Assembly: GCA_018340375.1 (NCBI GenBank)
Contig: JAFFJZ010000001.1
Location: 33,720,001-33,784,000, forward strand
DNA: 64,000 bases
Source: Gonatopus flavifemur
Lineage: Eukaryota > Arthropoda > Insecta > Hymenoptera > Dryinidae
Reading direction: 5' to 3'
Shown here: positions 23,291-33,117 of the stretch, one piece after another
Position numbering within the stretch: position 1 is the first letter of the stretch
Layout: every line of letters begins with the position of its first letter
Position numbers and translations under genes: made by a program
Notes under the pieces: generated by a model
Databases searched by the model: none
What the model saw: the letters and a program-made list of their open reading frames with translations, nothing else
What the model was told of the DNA's origin: nothing

Positions 23291-23917
23291 TTAGAATGCT
23301 TCAGAAAACACTGTTTTTCTTAAATCAATTGTCTCACCCCCAAAAAGTTTTCTTCTGGCATGAAATGAAAGGCCCTAAAAGTTTTCTACCTTTTCTGATG
23401 GTTCAGTATAATAAAAAACATAAGGAGGCTTCAGAGCTATCTGTGAACGAACGGGATGAATGCTGTTTATGCACGAATAGTTGGTATTATTTTGAACCAC
23501 TGGAAGCGGTCAAAATGTGGCTATCATGGACAACGAAAAACTAGGGAATAATGATTTGTCACAGTGGTGATTTTTACGTTCTTTTTCTCTGAATTATGAA
23601 AATTTCTGTTCAGCCATTCCCCTAAAATTGGCAACAGTATGTCGTCGCTTTCATTTGCAACAATGCATATAATGAAATATTGAACAAAAACATCAATAAC
23701 ATCACATTTTATGCCCATACAATTTTCATTAATCCACCGAGTTCCAGATAGAGAAGTATATAGATGAGACATGAAAATTGAAATTTCGAAGTGGATGCGC
23801 GGCCTCTGAACTTGATTGCATCGGACCCGCAGCTTTTGGGGACTTTCATTTCATGCCAGCAGGAAACTTGGGGGGGGCAATCGATTTGAGAAGAAAGTGT
23901 TTTTTGAAACACCCTAA
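23291..23917. repeat. 627-bp element with ~110-bp terminal inverted repeats
   Basis: The left arm begins TTAGAATGCTTCAG and contains GGCATGAAATGAAAGGCC. The right arm, read on -, begins TTAGGGTGTTTC and contains GGCATGAAATGAAAGTCC. Both carry a C-rich run. The matching N-termini of the open frames on the two strands (23296-23544 and 23709-23912) come from this inverted repeat, not from genes. Target duplication is not clear. Confidence 0.75.
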
Positions 23918-25129
23918 CGGTTTATTATACCCTAGAAATGGTTTGCTATTGAGAAGTGATTTGTTCCTTTGATATTAAAAGAAAAAACAAAAGAAAAGAT
24001 TTTTCTTGATTTTTTCAAATTCAAGTCGAATGCACGTACGGTTTTCTTGCTTTGGACGGCAGAAGTTATGAGCGAAGATAAGAAATAATTTTGGGTTGCT
24101 ACTTGCATTACGAATCTTTATTACTTGCCAGATATTCATCGCACGCTTTCAAAGTTCATCAAGATTCTAAGAACAATAGAGATGGAAATAAGAGATATGA
24201 ATATATTTTTCAATTTACCGTACGCGATAGGTATCTGCATCTTCATTAAAAAATTATCTTATACAAGTATGAGCTGTATAAATTTCATTGATATATAAAT
24301 TTTAGTATACCTAATATATATCGCATATATAATGTTTTGTAACAGTTATTATAACATTCCGAAATGAAACTCGTAGCATTGATTTTCATCCGTATCACTT
24401 TGTTTTGTAGATGAAAGAAATTATTATGGTTGTATTTTTTATTCTTATCATTCAAAATTGAAAACAAAATGATCACTTCATCTGAAAAGATTGAAAAGAA
24501 TGAAGTTAACTACCGTACCAGCGATACCGTTATCTCAAATTGTTGGAAAAAATAAATAAATACAGTCATAAATTTATGAAGTTTTTTTTTTATACATTAA
24601 CATGATCAATGGCGCGCTTCGCGTGCACGCGGTGCTGTTTGTTGTAGTTGCCTCTTTTTTCGATCCTATTGTTCATTCAACGGTTCTTGTGACCTACATC
24701 CGATAGAGCAGATGAGGGTTTATTGCCAATTTTTCAAACGAGGAGAGATATATTGTGCTTCTTTTTCTCTTGTACATATTATCATTTACTTGAAGTTATG
24801 AATACATCCAGATTCAATACGTCAGGATTATCACGTAACCTGCAAGGGAATGAACAGAATTATCCTGGATTTGCGAGACTAGGTTGTGCGCGGATAATTG
24901 GAAAACGGTTTAAGAGGAATTATACCTATTATTTAAGAGTAATCGCGAAAGCATATCGAAGAAATTTTATTGTTATTGCGCATACACTGTTCTTCAATTG
25001 AAAATATATTTGCATACTAAAAATCTTGAATCACATTACTGTAAAAAGTATGGGGACTCTTTTGTGGTTTTCTCCGTGCGTACGTGATTCATTGATGTGA
25101 TAGTGCGTTTTACAATTTGTACAGAAATT
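23918..25129. other. non-coding, no gene recognised
   Basis: Includes a 92-codon + frame (24723-25001) with no signal of a known family. Otherwise AT-rich sequence. Confidence 0.35.
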
Positions 25130-25375
25130 CACTGAAAACACAGTTTGTTCCAGCCAAACAAAATTTTTGTTGAAATGAACGCAAAAAAACTTTTTGGTTG
25201 GCTGAAATAAAATTTATTTGGGGTGAACAAAATTTGGTTCATAATAATTAAAGATTTCATACAGACAAATAAATTTTGTTTGTCCTAAATAAATTTTATT
25301 TCATCCAACCAAAAGGTTTCTTTGCGTTCATTTCAACCAAGATTTTGTTTCGCCGAAACAAACGTTTTCTCAGTG
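25130..25375. repeat. 246-bp palindromic MITE, family M7
   Basis: Ends are CACTGAAAACACAGTTTGTT and AACAAACGTTTTCTCAGTG, flanked by TT on both sides. The arms carry GAACGCAAAAAAACTTTTTG and mirrored AAAAGGTTTCTTTGCGTTC, plus AAATAAAATTTATTTGG and mirrored AAATAAATTTTATTTCA. Confidence 0.85.
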
Positions 25376-25789
25376 TTGTAGAAATATTTTATACGTCCTG
25401 AGGTTCTAGATCGATTGACAATACAAAATGAGAAATTAGCGTCTCAGCACCCAAAAAAGTAATCTGGAAATTAGAGGAAAAATTCCTCTCAATCAGAAGA
25501 AATATTTCACTTTTGTTTTCTTCTTCAATTGAGAATATCCCACTACGATTTTAAACAAATGAAAATTCTTCCACGCAAAGACTAATCCTCTCAAATGGAG
25601 AGGAATACTTTTGATACCATATATTAGAAAAGTTGCATCGAAATAAGAGAGATACACTTATTTTGATATTAATTTTTTTTGGGTGAACATTGATATCTCT
25701 CCAAGATCTCAACAATGATGAGTCTCTCGCATGCCCTTGAGGAGTATTCTTGAAAAGAATAAACGTATTTTCACTTAGCAGCAGAATTC

Positions 25790-25917
25790 ATCTCTCGATT
25801 GTAGGGGAATTGTTTTTCCATCAAAAGTAGAAACTATTCTGCCTTTTAAGAGTTGAATTCTCTGAAAAGCTGTCATCATTTCCTGGAGGCAAATTTCACA
25901 ATTATTTCTTAGAGTGT
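25790..25917. repeat. partial copy of MITE family M8
   Basis: GTAGGGGAATTGTTTTTCCA, then GAGTTGAATTCTCTGAAAAG, then ACAATTATTTCTTAGAGTG parallel the 16002-16255 copy. The left end is missing or diverged. Confidence 0.55.
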
Positions 25918-26249
25918 GCGGTATCGTGTTCAAGTCCCTTTGGAACCTAGAATACAAAAAATTTTGTGAAACTCTCTCTTACGTTGTCATTATTATCATC
26001 TTTTATATACCATGTAGTATATGCTAATTACTTTTTTAAGAAAAAATTCAAAAAGTCTGCTAGTAGCGACGAGGAAATTATTTTTCAGTCAGTCCTGTTT
26101 CCAAACTCAACTTACAGTTTACGTTATTTTAGCATCGTAATTTAGAGCAGTTGTATTAATTGATCATTCGTCAAATTCCTGACGAATTTTGTTACATTCA
26201 AGGTAGTTACGATTAGAATAAAAAAATGAAAGATAACGGAATTGATGCA

Positions 26250-26640
26250 CGGAAAAAATAATCTGTTCATTTAACCTTAATAGTCTTTATTTTTACCAGA
26301 AGTCGGAATGAAGTTCAGGACGGGTACAAAGCTTAGTAACGTATACTAAAAACTTTACAAATGAAGCTAAAATTGGCAGCCTTAAAGCTAGCAGCCGATT
26401 GTCATAATTTTTTATATTAAACGTTTATTCAAGATTTAAGGGTCGGAAACGTTCAATGGGATGCTACTTGATCGATTTCTGGTATGAACAAAGCTTAAAT
26501 AACGTTAAATTAAATGTTACAAAAACTGGCTGGTAGCTCTACGGCTGCTAGTTCCAGCTTCATACTTCACATACAATATAAAGCAAAACGATATGTTAGT
26601 AACCAGATCACCAGTAACACTCTAAACAAATTGTGGTGAA
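26250..26640. repeat. interspersed repeat family M19 copy a
   Basis: AAATTGGCAGCCTTAAAGCT with GCAGCCG at the left and GTAGCTCTACGGCTGCTAGT at the right. The same arrangement occurs at 30830-31240. The two copies share GAACAAAGCTT-like and GAAACGTTC-like landmarks. Ends are not fixed. Confidence 0.6.
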
Positions 26641-26710
26641 GTATACCACAAAGATTGAGTTGAATGTTTCCAGACATTATCACAAATTCCTGAAGAAGTA
26701 AGGGTTATTA

Positions 26711-26937
26711 CACTGGGAAAAGGATCTGGTTACAGTTACCAGCACTTGGTAATAGTTACTAAATCTCATAGTTGAATACGGTGAAATAAATATTTAGTTA
26801 TAATTCCTGACATACAGATTCACAACTAAGGCCTTTGGTTATAGTTACCAAACTTGAGTTATCATTACTGAATCCTGGTGATAGTGACCAAATCTTGTTA
26901 ATAATAAACCAATCACATATTTGAGTAACTATAACTA
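26711..26937. repeat. left part of a CACTGGGAAAA-type element with internal repeats
   Basis: Begins CACTGGGAAAAGG after TA. The interior repeats degenerate GGTNAYAGTTACCAAA-like motifs, for example TTGGTAATAGTTACTAAATC, TTTGGTTATAGTTACCAAAC and GGTGATAGTGACCAAATC. It is truncated by, or abuts, the palindrome at 26938. Confidence 0.5.
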
Positions 26938-27229
26938 CACTGAGAACCCGATTTCTTAGATTTGAAGAAAATTTCTTTGGCCTCATTCTGATAAATCTTG
27001 TTTTCAATGGAAAAGATAGTTCATTTCAATGAGAAAATTTTTCATTGAATTGAAATCATATTCTTCGAATTCAAGAAGGAATATATTTCTGTTTCAATTT
27101 GAAAATTTTTTGTTCAAATCTGATGAAAAATTTCCTCATTGAACTGAATTTTCTTCCATTGAAAAAAATATTTATAAGAATGAGGAAAAAGAAAATTTTC
27201 TTCTAATCTAAGAAATAGGGTTCTCAGTG
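26938..27229. repeat. 292-bp palindromic MITE, family M9
   Basis: A near-perfect terminal inverted repeat CACTGAGAACCCGATTTCTT / AAGAAATAGGGTTCTCAGTG, continuing inward as AGATTTGAAGAAAATT and mirrored AATTTTCTTCTAATCT. The left flank is TA, the right CA. Confidence 0.88.
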
Positions 27230-27301
27230 CAGGTTTGTTTTCAGTATAGAATACATCCAATCGTGATGAATTTATTGAAAAGTTATTGTAGCAGAAATCT
27301 G

Positions 27302-27539
27302 CACTGTAAAAAATAATTGTGGTATTTTCCCCCCAAAAATGGTGGTAGCGAAGTTCCTCCATGTATGGGGAAATTTTCACCATAATTTGGTGGACTTTTC
27401 CTTCATTTGTAGAGGATTCAACACCCAAAAAACAAAATAATTCCTCAACGTGTTGGAAAAACAATTCCGTCAGAGGGGAATCGACGAGGGGACAAAATCC
27501 ACCAAAAATATGAAGGAAAACTGCACATTTTTCACATTG
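27302..27539. repeat. MITE family M8 copy b (inverted relative to copy a)
   Basis: Begins CACTGTAAAAAATAATTGTG. Contains TGGTGGACTTTTCCTTCATT and TGTAGAGGATTCAACACCCA, the reverse complement of the interior of 16002-16255. The 157-codon frame on - (27114-27587) spans this MITE and part of M9 and is not a gene. Confidence 0.82.
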
Positions 27540-28390
27540 TAGTATTTTTTCTCCGAGCGCAAACAAAATCTGAAATTCAATTTGCACTAGTTGCGGTTTC
27601 TTCGCTATCGACTTCTCGGTACAAAAATTCTAATAAGTTGATGTTGAATTCTTATCATCAATTTGCATGTCAAATAAAACAACTATAGACACATAATTCA
27701 AATTACCGTGTGTAATTTTCGCATATTGCAATTGGTTGCATTCAATTTACGTATCTCATTAAACACGAGGGAATAGATAAATTCACTTCCAAGTTTGAAA
27801 GACGCAGCTTATCTTCCTATATTTAATATATTCCTTGTCTTTTCAAGTGCTATTCACTTCACGAACATTCTTTTGGAGTTGATAATTGCTATTATTAAAT
27901 GGAACTGCACAAATCTGTCCATCTATTGTATCCGATAGAAACGGAACGACACAAAACGGGAATAATTTTTCCGCATTTTATCCTATGGATTCACTACAAA
28001 CAATTATTCGAGAATTATATAGATTAAAAAAGTTTCTGAATAAAGTTTATGGTTTGAAAATAATGTAAAATATTCACTGTTTTGAAAACAGTTTTTTTTT
28101 CCCTCGTATATATGTGAATTATATCTCCGAGACATACTTTTTTACAAAAAACATATCGTAGGAGTGAAATATACCCTTAATTGTAGCAATTGTATTTCAT
28201 CAGAGCGAATACGTATTACTCAGCAGACTATTGTATTATTATATTGTAAATTACTGCACTGGACTGAGTGTTCTCTTTTCAGAAGTGCAATAGTCTCAGT
28301 TGTCATTGAAACGAATACGGTAATAACAAATAATGTAGAAATTTCGAAAATACTGGCAATGCAATCGTGTGAATGAGTTGAAATTAAAGA
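27540..28390. other. non-coding, no gene recognised
   Basis: AT-rich, with short frames only. No repeat copies were noted. Confidence 0.35.
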
Positions 28391-28977
28391 CAGGGTATGA
28401 TTTATGCACGTAAGAATCATACACGTATTAATTGTACACGGAAATTAAAACCCAAAAGTATTTACATTAATAATTTTTGTCTGACACATAATATTTTATG
28501 CAATGATTATTTGTGTATGTTTCATTGATTGACATAGAAATTGTACCCGAAATATTCTACAAGCTTTAAAAATGCAAGCAACAAAAATTGTACACATATT
28601 GTTTATGCACGATCAGAAAATAAAATGAATCAGTGTATAATTATTGTACTCCTAATTTAATTCATAGTAATTATTCAATAAAACGAAAAAAATTTCTCAT
28701 ATGAATTTCATTAGGTGTAAAATCATTATACACCAATTAATTACATTTTTTGTCCGTGCATAAAAACATGTGTACGATTTTTGTGAATCACTTTTTTTTT
28801 CAAGCATGAAAAATATTTAGTGTACAATTTTCTTATCGAATAATTTTACGTGCACCAAAGGTTATGTGTTAAATATGAGGTATTGAAAAAAAAATTATTA
28901 GTGTGAATACTTTTGGGTTTTATTTTTCGTGTACAATCAATACGTGTATGATTCTTACGTGCATAAATCATATCCTG
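28391..28977. repeat. 587-bp foldback element, family M11
   Basis: About 45 bp of nearly perfect terminal inverted repeat. The left begins CAGGGTATGATTTATGCACG then TAAGAATCATACACGTATT. The right ends with the mirror, AATACGTGTATGATTCTTA then CGTGCATAAATCATATCCTG. Shorter mirrored motifs continue inward: AAACCCAAAAGTATT and AATACTTTTGGGTTT. No open frame. Target duplication is not evident. Confidence 0.85.
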
Positions 28978-29086
28978 CCAAATTAAAATTGTCATTTCAT
29001 TTTATTTGTTTTCTCTATCAAATCAAAAACGATATGAAATAAATTTGGTTTTCTGAAATATGAAAGGATACTTTGATTTTTGTACA

Positions 29087-29265
29087 CGTAAATAATTACT
29101 TGTCATATTCACCACAATTTGGAATAAAATTTTGGAGTATAATTTACTGCAACTGCCATTAAATTGATCTACTCTAATTTAGTTAGAATTACCATGATTT
29201 GTTTTGAATGGTAATAGAAATTGTACCTGTCCCAGAATTTATCGCAAATTTTTTTCTGTGTACGG
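29087..29265. repeat. MITE family M5, fuller copy
   Basis: ACACGTAAATAATTACTTGT at the left and AAATTTTTTTCTGTGTA at the right. The interior GTATAATTTACTGCAACTGC and CTCTAATTTAGTTAGAAT match 3585-3745. Confidence 0.6.
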
Positions 29266-29936
29266 TTTAGATTTTTAATTTTATAATAATTCTATAGAAA
29301 TTTTGTACAGAACTATTCTAAATTGTTTAAAGCACACTGAGAGAAAAAAAATTTCCAGGAACAATAAAATATTTAGTTGAATAGTCGCCATAAAATACTC
29401 AACTGATTTGGATAAATTTTCATTGACTCGATTGAATATTTATTCAATGCACATACATTTCATCATAATATTTTCAAAATTTTGATGAATCAAAAAAAAA
29501 ATTATTAGAATAAATTTCAAATATTATCAACATTCAAAAACAGAAATAATTAAAATTACTTGATGATATCTCCAGTTTTGATATAAATCATGGTTTTACA
29601 TTGTTCTTCGTGCACAACTAGGGAAAGTTGCAGAATAAATGATGTTTCAACTCCCTTGATTTTCTATCGGAATAATTATAATGAAATCATACCGTGGTTG
29701 CGTAAAATCAATATAACTCCTCCCGTCTAGCCTTTATACGACACATCAGAAATACGCCGCTAGAGTAATTAAGCTATTGACTTACGCTCATTGAATTATC
29801 AAGCCAGGAATATTATTTCTCACGGTAGTTATCGATTTAATGACTTTTTATGTGACTCGTTAATCGCCGAAGCTTATAAATTCACATTATTCCACGATTT
29901 GGATCTGATTGAATTCGTTTGATTCGAATATTTATA
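29266..29936. other. non-coding; one CACTGAGAG end without a partner
   Basis: CACTGAGAGAAAAAAAATTT near 29336 looks like the left end of another palindromic element, but I could not find its mirror. The rest is unremarkable AT-rich DNA. Confidence 0.35.
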
Positions 29937-30649
29937 CACGGAGAGAAATGTATGGTAATATTTACCATGCTAACATAGTATTCGTTCTTATTTTATTGAA
30001 AATCGTAAATGTTTCTATGTGAGAATAGAATCCTTCGCCATTTTTCTGGTAATGATTACTTTACTACATAGAAATCAGACAAATAGAGCTCAAAGTAATG
30101 TAAAATGGTACTGATTACCATGTTACAATAGCTGTCATTCCAGTTAATGAAAATATGCACGCTGTGGGCAATATCGACACGACGTGTATAGACATACATA
30201 TATTATACGTATTATTACGGTAGTCAGCCCACCATTAATAATCAAGTAAAAACACAGTTATTATTTAGAAGACTGATATAATTTGTTTCTGACTGTGTGC
30301 TCCCTTTTCTTTCTATTAACCATTTCATAACCTAATTTATTTATTTATAACCTCATTCACTGAAAAGCCTTGTGTGTATATACATGTCAATAGTTTAATT
30401 TAGGTTATAGTCAATGAAAAAATCATGGTCAATATTACTTTATAGCATTGGATTCATGTTTAGTTGCATAGTACTGTCTCCAATGTGACATGGTAATCAT
30501 TACTATGTTGACAGGGCTAATGTTACCACATAAAATCGGGAGCATCACTATGTCAAGTGACTCGCACCATCTAAAAATTGTCGTCACCATGTAACATAGT
30601 AATCATCCCCATGCTACATTGAGAATATAACTATTCTTTTCTCTCCGTG
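29937..30649. repeat. 713-bp MITE, family M12, TA target
   Basis: Ends are CACGGAGAGAAATG and TTTTCTCTCCGTG, with TA on both sides (29935-29936, 30650-30651). The arms have ACCATGCTAACATAG and mirrored CTATGTTACATGG-like motifs. The interior repeats TGGTAATCATTACTATG-like words in both orientations. Confidence 0.82.
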
Positions 30650-30829
30650 TATAGTGCTGGTCTAAAGTTTCTCATTATTCATTTCATTACTTTTCAAAAT
30701 ATTTCCTGCTCCGTAATTCTGAGGTTGAATGTTGTTCGTTATCATAATAATAATTTGAGTTCGGATTCCAATAATTTCACTGATTAAGAACCACTTGGTT
30801 TCCTCAGATTTAGAAATTGGTGCAGAGTG

Positions 30830-31240
30830 ATTTTGAGACGCACGAAGAAGAATAATCCGCTACGGTATAGCTAGGAAGTAGCTGTGGTAGCTACTTCGCG
30901 TGTTTGGTATTTGGATAACCAACAAAAATATTGCTGCGACAGCTGAATTTTAGCTACCTTAGCAATAACATTTGTTGCCGATGAAGTTGAAACTGGCAGC
31001 CGTAAAGCTAGCGGCTGATATTTTCAACTTTAAACGTGGTTGAAGCTTTGTTCACCTAAAAAACCGATTGATTAGCATTCCTGTAAACGTTCCAGATGCT
31101 TGAATCCTCAAAAAATTGTTGGTGTTGAATGTTATGACAATCAGTTGCTAGCTCTGCGGCTGTGAGTTTCAGCTTGATTTGTTGCCACAGCGAATTTTTA
31201 GTTACCCATATATGAACATCATTTTTTTCCGTGCGCTGCA
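30830..31240. repeat. interspersed repeat family M19 copy b
   Basis: AAACTGGCAGCCGTAAAGCT then AGCGGCTGATATTTTC at the left, and TTGCTAGCTCTGCGGCTGTG at the right. These are paired internal arms, as in 26250-26640. A TTTTTTTCCGTG end lies near 31236. Confidence 0.6.
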
Positions 31241-31249
31241 CAGTGAAAA

Positions 31250-31440
31250 ATTTTGTGTTAGAAACGGTCCACTCAAAATTCGTGTTGAAAATCAAAACAT
31301 GTAAGTGTTAAATTGACAGATTTTCAATGTAAATTGACAACTTTGGTGTTCATTTCTCACATCCTCCGTGTCAATATTTAACACAAATTTTGAATGGACC
31401 GTTTGGGACATGCACATGGTTGAAAAATACACAGAATTTT
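31250..31440. repeat. palindromic repeat M21
   Basis: GTGTTAGAAACGGTCCACTC and CAAAATTCGTGTTG mirror CAAATTTTGAATGGACCGTT. The segment 31280-31365 also occurs, reverse-complemented, at 63177-63262 (AAATTGACAGATTTTCAATG / CATTGAAAATCTGTCAATTT). Frames 31056-31295 on - and 31390-31629 on + have no recognised domain. Confidence 0.6.
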
Positions 31441-31804
31441 CTACTGTGTGGATGCGAAAAAAATGTCAGATTTGTTGGATTGGAGCAATTTTATAATTCT
31501 TCAAACATAAAATCCAAAAATTACATACAATCGTGTATGAAAAAGTATAAAAACTTGAATCAGCCCAAGAAATTTGATATGCATAGTTTTCAAACTCCAG
31601 AAAAAAGAGGAAAACATTGTTGTTGTTGAAGTTACAAAATGAATGTCACAATTTTAATCATGTACTTCGATGATAGAGCATAGTATGAATGATTTTCTAC
31701 AAGTGTCATTGAACTTTCATATGAAATCGATTACAACGTTCGTTATCAATTGTCACGAAGTAATGAAATGTTATTGAATGGTAAAGGCCGTAAGGTCATA
31801 TTTG

Positions 31805-32352
31805 TACGGAGAAAAAAGTATTGCTGGCATAACAAGCAGGTCTGTTACTATACCGCCTACAAAAAAATTAGCTGAAAGAGCAAGAAAAATGATTGACACA
31901 ACTATATTTTTTTGCTGACATGCACTGTTAGAAAAATCTGCCTGAAACTTCATAAGAATATTGTGAAGTTTTTTACATAATCATTTCATTAAATTTCACA
32001 ATAAAATATTGAATTCAATAATATAATTCTTGATGGTAAGAATTTTTTTTTCAATGTTCATAATTTTGTTCTTAATTGTAATAATATATTTGTGAAATTT
32101 AATAAACAATTGTTACATTTCAGAAAGAGATTTTGAAATTTCATCATCAATATTAAATTTAAGAACTATTATTCAACTCAATATGAAAATATGGTATTCC
32201 ATAAAGAATTTCGTATTAAATTCAAAAATTTTTCTAACAGTGTAAGCAAATTTGTTAACAGAACTAACGTCTTAACTGCTGGAGTGAATAGTTTTGCAAG
32301 GACAACAAATTTCTTTGTAAGCGCTATAGTAGCAAACCATTCTTTCTCCGTG
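31805..32352. repeat. outer MITE interrupted by a nested MITE
   Basis: The left end TACGGAGAAAAAAGTATTGC and the right end GCAAACCATTCTTTCTCCGTG belong to one CACGGAGAAAA-type element. Its middle is occupied by the 31923-32242 element. Mirrored words around the insertion (TTTTTTTGCTGACA and AGCAAATTTGTTAACA) show the split palindrome. Confidence 0.65.
31923..32242. repeat. 320-bp palindromic MITE nested in another
   Basis: Ends are CACTGTTAGAAAAATCTG and AAATTTTTCTAACAGTG. The left flank is TG and the right TA. The interior has mirrored TGTGAAGTTTT / AAATTTCACAATA-like words around a centre near 32090. Confidence 0.82.
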
Positions 32353-32946
32353 TGTTTATCATAGTTTCTAAATTGAACACGTTCAATTCGAAATTGGAAT
32401 CATATTATTGAATCGTACGTCACGGTGCATAGGCCTCTAAAGAATTAGGAAGTGTTCACCGGTTAACAATGAAATCGAAATTTCTTTCATACACGCGGTG
32501 AGGGCTCTCAAATATTGATTATTTCTTCATAGCACCCCCCAGTCTAGACGGGATCTATACTCATGATATACCGACTTGAGCACGCAATCTTTTTGCGACC
32601 TAGGCACGTTTGAAATTGTAAAAATACTTTCTTTTCTATACATATATGTATGACAGAGTTTTGTTCCTTTTGCTTCGATTATTATCATTCTTCACGTTTC
32701 AATCCTCCTCCTTCTTTCAACTGTACAATAAAACTGTATATACATTGTGTGTATCTTCTCATGTGTATACATACACTCACGGTTCGTACAGGTGAATTAT
32801 CTGTGTGTATAATTGTATTGTAATTGGACTGGAAAAAATTTATATATTCCTTACGAAGTTAAATTTTATATAGTCAAGATAATCCTTTATAATTATATTT
32901 TTATGTTATATATATATCAAAAGAATCTTCTTATTTCTCCTTTCAG
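32353..32946 (+). other. upstream flank of the coracle start exon
   Basis: Non-coding. A GC-richer stretch lies near 32540-32610. The segment ends in a clear polypyrimidine tract and acceptor (CTTATTTCTCCTTTCAG, ending at 32946). It is therefore the 3' end of an intron in the coracle 5' UTR. Confidence 0.6.
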
Positions 32947-33117
32947 ATATAAGACTGAAAAATGCCGGAAGAACAGAAGACTAGTAGTAGTCCACCGGAA
33001 GGGGCGACGGAAAATGGAACAACCAATTCATCAAACAAAAGCCCGATCGTGAAAGGAAAATTAGCACTCGCGAAAATCACTTTACTCGATGGCACCGTCA
33101 AAGATTTTCACGTCGAC
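32947..33117 (+). CDS. cora: coracle start exon
   Basis: Fifteen bases of 5' UTR precede the ATG at 32962. The 52 codons give a polar Ser/Thr/Asn-rich leader, then the first FERM strand [17 protein letters not shown]. The donor is GTGAGT at 33118, in phase 0. The acceptor at 32946 shows that transcription starts further upstream in at least one separate non-coding exon. Confidence 0.9.

Noticed and set aside
23296..23912. Two frames with similar N-termini on opposite strands
   Set aside because: The similarity comes from the terminal inverted repeats of the 23291-23917 element.
24723..25001. 92-codon + frame
   Set aside because: No family resemblance, no signal or domain and no splice partner. 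Likely chance.
27114..27587. 157-codon frame on -
   Set aside because: It runs across two MITEs (M9 and M8). No domain, and the corresponding M8 copy at 16002 lacks an equivalent frame.
28391..28977. CRISPR-like repeated motifs (GTATGATT..., TGTACAC...)
   Set aside because: The motifs are mirrored arms of one foldback element, not regularly spaced direct repeats, in a eukaryotic genome.
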